47,883 nt of DNA. Origin: an uncultured Lachnospiraceae bacterium (lineage in GTDB: Bacteria > Bacillota > Clostridia > Lachnospirales > Lachnospiraceae). The stretch spans positions 1 through 47,883 of the forward strand of contig ONIH01000022.1 in the NCBI GenBank assembly GCA_900317825.1. Direction: 5' to 3'. The position numbers and the translations under genes are program-made. Numbering within the stretch: the stretch's first letter is position 1; each line of letters opens with the position of its first letter. Below are positions 42,811 to 47,883 of the stretch, piece by piece. The notes beneath the pieces are model-generated. The model was given only the letters and a program-made list of their open reading frames with translations, searched no databases and was not told where the DNA came from.

Positions 42811-42839
42811 ATACTAACATATAAAAAAATCCAGGACAA
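42811..42839 (-). promoter_or_regulatory. Possible promoter of the PC4-like gene
   Basis: -35 TTGTCC (42834-42839) and -10 TAGTAT (42811-42816), 17-base spacer. Moderate consensus match, and the -35 lies in the terminator hairpin that ends prfC. Confidence 0.35.
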
Positions 42840-42856
42840 TAGAAAAGTCCCGGATT
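42821..42856. terminator. Bidirectional-looking terminator downstream of prfC
   Basis: A 9-bp stem (42828-42837 with 42847-42856, interrupted by one A/C mismatch) with a minus-strand T-run (GGATTTTTTTAT) on one side and a plus-strand T-rich run on the other. Expected to stop prfC transcription. Confidence 0.75.
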
Positions 42857-42876
42857 TTATTTTTATTTAAGGAAAT

Positions 42877-42910
42877 TTATTTTTTGTTTAGCTTTCTAAA
42901 CAAAAAATAA
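42877..42910. repeat. Perfect 15-bp A/T-rich inverted repeat
   Basis: Arms 42877-42891 and 42896-42910 with a CTTT loop, perfectly complementary, between the prfC stop and its terminator. Its A/T content makes a modest hairpin; may serve as a second terminator or an RNA-end stabiliser. Confidence 0.75.
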
Positions 42911-42923
42911 ACAATTATAAACT

Positions 42924-42946
42924 TTAGTTCAGTCTATTTGAACTAA
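42924..42946. repeat. Perfect 8-bp inverted repeat beside the prfC stop
   Basis: TTAGTTCA (42924-42931) and TGAACTAA (42939-42946) with a 7-base loop, 2 bases after the prfC stop codon. Confidence 0.7.
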
Positions 42947-42948
42947 TA

Positions 42949-44550
42949 TCAGTATTCCATCTGTTCCTGGCCGAATTCAGCGAGTTCGAGGCCCTTGTTC
43001 CTGTCTTCGACCATGCCTATGCTCCACTCGTTTACGAACAGGAGAAGCGGACGTCCCTTCAGGTCTTTGACCTTCTTCATATCAGAGGTTCCGACTATCG
43101 TATCCATGTCTATATCTTTGTTCTCGACCCATCTGACATACTCGTAAGGGAGGTTCTCCATAATGATGTCGACCTTGTACTCATTTTCGAGACGAAATTT
43201 GAGAACGTCGAACTGCAGGACACCTACGACGCCCACGATGATCTCTTCCATTCCGGTGTGATACTCCTGGAATATCTGGATGGCACCCTCCTGGGCTATC
43301 TGCATGATACCTTTCATAAACTGCTTACGCTTCATCGTGTCGACCTGACGGACACGACAGAAATGTTCCGGCGCGAATGTCGGTATTCCCTCGAACTTAA
43401 AGTGTTCCTTTGCAGTAGTAAGAGTATCTCCGATCGAATAGATCCCCGGATCAAAAATGCCTATGATATCGCCGGCATATGCCTCTTCGATCATTTTTCT
43501 CGAGGAAGCCATCATCTGCTGAGGCTGTGACAGGCGGACATCCTTGCCCTCCTGTACATGGAAAGCGGTCATTCCGGCCGTGAACTTGCCGGAGCAGATG
43601 CGCATGAAGGCGACCCTGTCACGGTGGGCTTTATTCATATTTGCCTGGATCTTAAAGACGAAGGCTGAAAAATCCTCGCTGTACGGGTCTATAAGCCCCT
43701 TATCGCTCTTTCTCGGGAGCGGAGGCGTTGTCATCTTTAAAAAGTGCTTCAGGAATGTCTCCACACCGAAGTTCGTAAGAGCTGATCCGAAGAATACCGG
43801 AGTAAGCTGCCCCGCATCCACTTTTTCCTGATCAAAAGGCGCCCCGGCGCCGTCCAAAAGCTCCATCTCATCCATCAGAGTATCTCTCTTGTCCTCTCCG
43901 ATGGCTGCGATAAGGTCAGGATCGTCGATCGGATAGTCCTTCTCCTCGCCTTCTTTGGTTCCCTTCATCGTATCTGAAAAAGTCAGGACGTTCTTTGTGT
44001 TCCTGTCATAGACACCTTTGAATTCCTTACCGCTTCCGATAGGCCAGTTGACAGGGCAGGTCGCGATACCGAGCTCATTCTCGATGTCGTCCATCAGCTC
44101 GAAGGTATCCATGGCATCTCTGTCCATTTTGTTTATGAATGTAAAAATAGGGATATGGCGCATGACACAGACCTTGAACAGTTTTCTGGTCTGGGGCTCT
44201 ACACCCTTTGCGCCGTCAATGACCATTACGGCAGAGTCAGCAGCCATAAGGGTTCTGTACGTATCCTCGGAGAAATCCTGGTGGCCGGGAGTGTCGAGGA
44301 TATTTATGCACATGCCGCCGTATTCGAACTGAAGCACCGAACTCGTGACCGAGATACCACGCTGCTTCTCTATCTCCATCCAGTCCGATACCGCGTGCTT
44401 TGCCGTGGCCTTTCCCTTTACCGAACCGGCCTGGTTTATCTGTCCGCCGTATAGTAAAAACTTCTCTGTAAGTGTAGTCTTTCCTGCATCCGGGTGAGAG
44501 ATGATCGCAAATGTTCTCCTCTTTGTTATCTCATCCTTTAATGTACCCAA
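42949..44550 (-). CDS. prfC: Peptide chain release factor 3
   Basis: 533 residues. GTPase that recycles RF1/RF2 from the ribosome. G1 SHPDAGKTTLTEKFL, G3 DTPGH, G4 NKMDRDAMDTF, then RF3-specific C-terminal domains. The start is TTG at 44550: AGGAGG stands 8 bases upstream, whereas the TTG at 44556 is only 2 bases from it. No ATG is available near the family start. Located 16 bases after the HD-GYP gene, with which it is probably co-transcribed. Confidence 0.95.
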   Translation of the reverse strand: MGTLKDEITKRRTFAIISHPDAGKTTLTEKFLLYGGQINQAGSVKGKATAKHAVSDWMEIEKQRGISVTSSVLQFEYGGMCINILDTPGHQDFSEDTYRTLMAADSAVMVIDGAKGVEPQTRKLFKVCVMRHIPIFTFINKMDRDAMDTFELMDDIENELGIATCPVNWPIGSGKEFKGVYDRNTKNVLTFSDTMKGTKEGEEKDYPIDDPDLIAAIGEDKRDTLMDEMELLDGAGAPFDQEKVDAGQLTPVFFGSALTNFGVETFLKHFLKMTTPPLPRKSDKGLIDPYSEDFSAFVFKIQANMNKAHRDRVAFMRICSGKFTAGMTAFHVQEGKDVRLSQPQQMMASSRKMIEEAYAGDIIGIFDPGIYSIGDTLTTAKEHFKFEGIPTFAPEHFCRVRQVDTMKRKQFMKGIMQIAQEGAIQIFQEYHTGMEEIIVGVVGVLQFDVLKFRLENEYKVDIIMENLPYEYVRWVENKDIDMDTIVGTSDMKKVKDLKGRPLLLFVNEWSIGMVEDRNKGLELAEFGQEQMEY

Positions 44551-44566
44551 AGTCAAAACCTCCTGC

Positions 44567-45667
44567 TTATGATTCCAAAACTATATTATTATATTTGAAA
44601 TCATTAGCGAGGTCAAGCACCCGGCCTGATTCTATCTCTACGACCTTCGGGCGCATCGGGTAATCAGGATTATTTGCAACGACTTTTGCAATCTTCCCAT
44701 TTGAGAGCTTTACGAGGCTGTCAACCGGATAGAGGATGACACTCTTCGAGAAGCACTCCAGCGCCTTGAGATCTAAATCATCTCCCATCGCAAGCACCAT
44801 CTCCATCGCTTCACGCTGCCCGAACGGTTCCTTATAAGGGCGCTTAGTGACAAGCGCGTCGTAGATATCAGCCACAGAGATAAGACGGGCATAAAGAGAT
44901 ATCTTATCTTCTTTAAGGCCCATCGGATAGCCTTTACCTGTCAGCTTCTCGTGATGCTGCAGGACGCCTAAGAGAATGTCCGGTGAAAATTCATTTTTTT
45001 CCTTGAGAATCTTATAGCCCAGGGTAGAGTGTGACTTCATAACCTCGAACTCCTCATCTGTGAGTTTTCCAGGCTTGTTCAGGATCTCTTTCGGGATCTT
45101 TGATTTACCCATGTCATGCAGGAGTCCGGCGACTAAAAGCTCGTGCAGCTGGTCCTTCGTAAGTCCGTATTTTTTACCAATTATCGCAGAGATCGTCGCC
45201 ACATCCACCGAATGCCTGAACGTGTACTCGTCGCTGGTCTTTAAAGTCCTTATATCAAAAGCTATAGAATCATTTGAAAGGATGCTTGATGAGAGCTCAT
45301 CAGCTATGCTGTGGGTCGCCGTCGTAAAATCCTTGCTCTCAGGGTCATTGAACAGATAAGCGACTCCCTGTCCGACACGCTCCTTTACATCATTTGAAAT
45401 GCTGACTTTTTCAGGATCATCCTTGTGATTTGCCTCAATGACCTTCCTCGTGGCTTCCGGGATGACTATTTTCTGCTCTTCCTCATCAGGGATTCCCTCA
45501 TAGATATAGATCCCCATGATGCCCTTCTGCTGCAGATACTCTATCTGGAAGTCATCTAAATACGTCCCCCTCTTTATCATCTCACGTCCCGTGCGGTCCG
45601 TGATGGTCTGGTCTATCCTCGTGCCAGGCTCTATTGTCCTCGTGCTTACAAATCTTCTCTTACCCAT
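44567..45667 (-). CDS. HD-GYP domain protein, probable c-di-GMP phosphodiesterase
   Basis: 366 residues. N-terminal domain (1-120) of unknown type, then an HD domain with LLHDMGKSKIP (His184-Asp185) and HHEKLTGKGYP (GYP 246-248). All metal ligands of the HD-GYP class appear present, so activity against cyclic di-GMP is likely; it could lower c-di-GMP and favour motility. No membrane helices. The gene follows a perfect TATAAT promoter. Confidence 0.92.
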   Translation of the reverse strand: MGKRRFVSTRTIEPGTRIDQTITDRTGREMIKRGTYLDDFQIEYLQQKGIMGIYIYEGIPDEEEQKIVIPEATRKVIEANHKDDPEKVSISNDVKERVGQGVAYLFNDPESKDFTTATHSIADELSSSILSNDSIAFDIRTLKTSDEYTFRHSVDVATISAIIGKKYGLTKDQLHELLVAGLLHDMGKSKIPKEILNKPGKLTDEEFEVMKSHSTLGYKILKEKNEFSPDILLGVLQHHEKLTGKGYPMGLKEDKISLYARLISVADIYDALVTKRPYKEPFGQREAMEMVLAMGDDLDLKALECFSKSVILYPVDSLVKLSNGKIAKVVANNPDYPMRPKVVEIESGRVLDLANDFKYNNIVLES

Positions 45668-45670
45668 CTT

Positions 45671-45727
45671 TTCTCCATAAAAAATAACCGTGCCCCGGTC
45701 TTTTCATAAAAATACTGAAACACGATC
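45671..45727 (-). promoter_or_regulatory. Leader hairpin with U-run before the HD-GYP start codon
   Basis: In the 5' leader an 8-bp stem with three wobbles (CGTGTTTC/GGGGCACG, about 45717-45724 and 45689-45696) is followed by GTTATTTTTTAT and then the GGAG RBS. It resembles an attenuator more than a plain leader; low confidence. Confidence 0.35.
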
Positions 45728-45756
45728 ATTATATACCATATGAAAAAAATGCTCAA
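45728..45756 (-). promoter_or_regulatory. Promoter of the HD-GYP-prfC pair
   Basis: -35 TTGAGC (45751-45756) and a perfect -10 TATAAT (45728-45733), 17-base spacer, about 60 bases before the ATG at 45667. Confidence 0.7.
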
Positions 45757-45773
45757 TGCCTGGCAGATGGAAA

Positions 45774-46451
45774 CTACTTCTCCCTGATGCGGTATCCGAC
45801 GCCTCTTACGGTCTCTATCTGGTCACCGGCTTTTCCGAGCTTCTGCCGAAGAGAGCGCACATGCACATCGACAGTCCTTGTCTCGCCGTCGAAGTTATAG
45901 CCCCAGATATCCTCCAGGAGCTGCTCACGCGTAAGAACGACTCCGAGGTTTAAGATCAGCTTTTTTAGCAGCTCAAATTCTTTAAGTGTCAGTACTACTT
46001 CTTTTCCGTTCACAGTGACCTTGTGGCGGAGGACATCCATTTTTATCTTTCCAGTGCTAAGGACAGGCTCATCGGTATTTTTCCCACGGCTGCTCCGCCT
46101 TAGAACCGCCCTTATCCTCGACACGAGCTCCATCATGCCAAAAGGCTTTGTCACATAGTCGTCTGCTCCCATATCAAGAGCCGAGACCTTGTCATACTCA
46201 GCGCCCTTTGCAGTAAGCATTATGACCGGCACATTTTTTGTCTTTGAATTCTTTCTGATATCAGAGAGCAGTTCCATACCGTCTTCACCCGGAAGCATGA
46301 TATCTAAAAGTATAAGCTCCGGTGTCTCGTTTTTAAGTGCAGCCTTGAACTCGGTCCCGCTCGGGAAACCCTTCGCCGGAAGCCCGGTCGAATCGAGGGT
46401 ATAGACCACGAGTTCTCTTATATTATCATCATCCTCTACACAGTAGATCAT
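45774..46451 (-). CDS. OmpR/PhoB-family response regulator (orphan in this window)
   Basis: 225 residues. Receiver domain with Asp7-Asp9 acidic cluster, phospho-acceptor Asp50 (LILLDIMLPGEDG), LTAKG and VTKPFG, and a winged-helix domain ending VRGVGYRIREK. PhoP/WalR-like. No kinase gene adjoins it. RBS AAGGAG precedes the ATG by 5 bases. Confidence 0.93.
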   Translation of the reverse strand: MIYCVEDDDNIRELVVYTLDSTGLPAKGFPSGTEFKAALKNETPELILLDIMLPGEDGMELLSDIRKNSKTKNVPVIMLTAKGAEYDKVSALDMGADDYVTKPFGMMELVSRIRAVLRRSSRGKNTDEPVLSTGKIKMDVLRHKVTVNGKEVVLTLKEFELLKKLILNLGVVLTREQLLEDIWGYNFDGETRTVDVHVRSLRQKLGKAGDQIETVRGVGYRIREK

Positions 46452-46462
46452 AGCGTCTCCTT

Positions 46463-46492
46463 AAAAAACACCCCACCGTTATTCTAGTGAGG
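46463..46492 (-). terminator. Weak hairpin and T-run between cobS and the response regulator
   Basis: A 6-bp stem (46471-46476 with 46487-46492, 10-base loop, one wobble) followed on the minus strand by TGTTTTTT. It could end cobS transcription or sit in the leader of the regulator. Confidence 0.4.
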
Positions 46493-46509
46493 CAATGTAA
46501 AAACTGCAA
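46481..46509 (-). promoter_or_regulatory. Possible promoter of the orphan response regulator
   Basis: -35 TTGCAG (46504-46509, weak) and -10 TAGAAT (46481-46486), 17-base spacer. The -10 lies in the loop of the weak hairpin. Confidence 0.4.
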
Positions 46510-46536
46510 TAGTCCTTTTGTAAAATCCATGTAATA

Positions 46537-47310
46537 TCAGACGTGAAGCCTGAACAGAATTCCTATATCCGCTGACCAGATAAAAGCCGCTTCACAGATG
46601 CACAGGAAATACCCGCTCGTATCACCGCTAATGCCTCCAAACTCTTTTTCACAGATGGCTTTTGAGATAAAGAGCCAGACTACACTCACCAGAGCTGCCA
46701 GGATAGCTGTCTGATCGTGGCTAAAGAGCATCAGCATAAGCGCCAGAAATATATAGACAAACATCCATATCAGCGTCACCTGCCTGCTGCCTTTTGTCTC
46801 GAAACGGATAAGCGAGGTATTACTATCCCGCCTTTTAAAAGTGCAGACAGCCACCCCCGAAAGCGACCTCGAGATGACAAAGGCATACAGTACAGATGAA
46901 AAACTGTTAAGCCTTATCGCCTGATAGATGCCAGATACCATAAAAAGTGTCAGCACCATAAGCTGGATCACTCCGAACGCCCCGATGTGCGGGTCTTTCA
47001 TGATCTGTATTTTTTCCTCACGGCTCCTGTGTGAGCAGAGCGCATCCATCGTATCCATGTAGCCGTCTATATGAAAACCGCCCGTGTAGATGACGACGAC
47101 CGCAGTAAGGATAAGGGCTGCCGCCAGACTGTCAGGTCCGAGCCAGTAAAGTCCCCTGTACACTAGGAAAAGCACCCCCGAAAGTCCCGCTCCTACCAGT
47201 GGAAAAAAGGAAAAAGAGTTCTCATAACTCTTCTGGTCCCATTGGAACTGCGGCATCGGGATTGCCGAATACATCGAAAAGGCTATCGCCAGGCTCCTGA
47301 AAAAATCCAT
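46537..47310 (-). CDS. cobS: Adenosylcobinamide-GDP ribazoletransferase (cobalamin synthase)
   Basis: 257 residues, about seven membrane helices. Joins adenosylcobinamide-GDP to alpha-ribazole in the last steps of vitamin B12 synthesis. The cytoplasmic loop GGFHIDGYMDTMDALCSHRSRE (His/Asp metal site, split about residues 77-98) and KDPHIGAFG are the family signature. Three bases separate it from the S66 peptidase gene. No other cob gene is in the window. Confidence 0.95.
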   Translation of the reverse strand: MDFFRSLAIAFSMYSAIPMPQFQWDQKSYENSFSFFPLVGAGLSGVLFLVYRGLYWLGPDSLAAALILTAVVVIYTGGFHIDGYMDTMDALCSHRSREEKIQIMKDPHIGAFGVIQLMVLTLFMVSGIYQAIRLNSFSSVLYAFVISRSLSGVAVCTFKRRDSNTSLIRFETKGSRQVTLIWMFVYIFLALMLMLFSHDQTAILAALVSVVWLFISKAICEKEFGGISGDTSGYFLCICEAAFIWSADIGILFRLHV

Positions 47311-47313
47311 AAC

Positions 47314-47883
47314 TTACACCAGTGAAAATGAGACCGTCATCCTGTCAGTCCTGTAATCAAGGTTCATGATAGCACCGTTTATCATTGTCATATGTGGCAC
47401 CGTATGGCCTATGTCCGCACGGTTTATAAAAGGTATGTCACCAAGAGCCATTTCTGCAGCCTCTTCGTATGTCATACCGGTTTCAGACGACTCAAACATA
47501 GTCCTCCCTATGATGACAGCCTCAGTATCATCGAACCAGCCTGCATATTTAAACTGCAGCAGTGTCCTGTAGAACGCTTCCGCGCTCAGTGAAAAATTAT
47601 CGAAATACCAGATAAAATGGTCTGACCTGTATTTTGCCAGGAAATCCTTAGTGCCGTCATACGTAGTTCCGATCAGGTCTTTAAGAACATCTATACAGCC
47701 TCCGATACACCTGCCTTTTACAGAAAGCTCAGGCACCGAGCAGGTCATATCAGAGTCTTTATCATACTCTATATGGTCAGCCTGAAACGGCGGGATAGAC
47801 ATATACTTTGGAAAGCTCATCTCTGTAAACTGCTCGCCCTTTATGATCCCGAGGTTATCCTCTACAAAGTCCGGGAGCGGGTA
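47314..47883 (-). CDS. S66-family peptidase (LD-carboxypeptidase/MccF-like), 5' end beyond window
   Basis: 190 visible codons; the frame is open to the window edge, so the N-terminal half with the nucleophile Ser is missing. The visible part has GRCIGGCIDVL, FIWYFDN (where relatives have WFLES, the catalytic Glu), AGWFDDTEAVIIGR and DIGHTVPHM (catalytic His). The Glu position therefore reads Asp (codon 47599-47601). S66 enzymes trim murein peptides or inactivate microcin C-type compounds. Confidence 0.85.
   Translation of the reverse strand, partial: YPLPDFVEDNLGIIKGEQFTEMSFPKYMSIPPFQADHIEYDKDSDMTCSVPELSVKGRCIGGCIDVLKDLIGTTYDGTKDFLAKYRSDHFIWYFDNFSLSAEAFYRTLLQFKYAGWFDDTEAVIIGRTMFESSETGMTYEEAAEMALGDIPFINRADIGHTVPHMTMINGAIMNLDYRTDRMTVSFSLV

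Noticed and set aside
1-47883. CRISPR arrays, insertion sequences, tRNA genes, prophage
   Set aside because: No regularly spaced repeats, transposase or integrase frames, or cloverleaf-like sequences were noticed; the tandem A/K/E-rich stretches are coding low complexity.

Overview
The window reads as a chromosomal core region of a Clostridia-class Firmicute, most likely a motile, anaerobic member of the Lachnospiraceae. This is inferred from gene order and protein family type. The ylxM-ffh-rpsP-khpA-rimM-trmD-rplS and rbgA-rnhB-ylqG-ylqH arrangements are Firmicute hallmarks. The sodium-pump decarboxylase cluster, the zinc-ribbon membrane protein with its acyltransferase partner, and the small protein between clpC and radA resemble Lachnospiraceae genomes as I remember them. 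Flagellar-type proteins (FliK-like, FlhB-like, FliD-like) and CheV point to motility. All but one of about 53 genes lie on the minus strand, so transcription runs right to left. I see no tRNA, rRNA, CRISPR, transposase or prophage inside the window. Coding density is very high: the longest gene-free stretch is 224 bases (42725-42948), so no gap reaches 300 bases.

Right to left: a partial S66 peptidase and cobS (47883-46537); an OmpR-type response regulator, an HD-GYP c-di-GMP phosphodiesterase and release factor 3 (46451-42949); a PC4/YdbC-like protein, recA and recX (42724-40729); then the only plus-strand gene, a 658-residue protein with a C-terminal J-domain (38770-40746), divergent from ylxM. 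Next come the SRP/ribosome operon (38613-34558) and a tightly packed run of 14 genes, from a signal peptidase through rbgA, a second signal peptidase, rnhB, ylqG, ylqH, yraN, a DUF512 protein, der, plsY, gpsA, dut, scpA and scpB (34489-23384). This is followed by a biotin-dependent decarboxylase/transcarboxylase cluster (23290-18223).

Further left are a cell-envelope two-component operon with an L,D-transpeptidase gene between regulator and kinase (18102-13951), a lipoprotein and CheV (13874-12191), a large acidic membrane protein leading hisH-hisF-ung (12110-8320), a FliD-like secreted protein, an acyltransferase with a zinc-ribbon membrane protein, and an operon of an Ig-like membrane protein, clpC, a small protein and radA. 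At the left edge a strong promoter with rRNA-operon character fires out of the window.

The most notable observations are these. (1) The oadG-like gene has lost its own C-terminus and runs in frame into the biotin carrier gene; the remnant of the expected tail and stop survives in another frame, which points to an out-of-frame deletion (or a sequence error). (2) The lone plus-strand J-domain protein has an unusual architecture and faces ylxM across a perfect inverted repeat. (3) The ylxM promoter is so close to its start codon that the mRNA would be nearly leaderless. (4) An L,D-transpeptidase sits inside a two-component operon. (5) Several hairpins, leaders and promoter overlaps suggest compact regulation. 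No single unmistakably new system is present; the J-domain protein and the fused decarboxylase subunit are the best candidates for follow-up.
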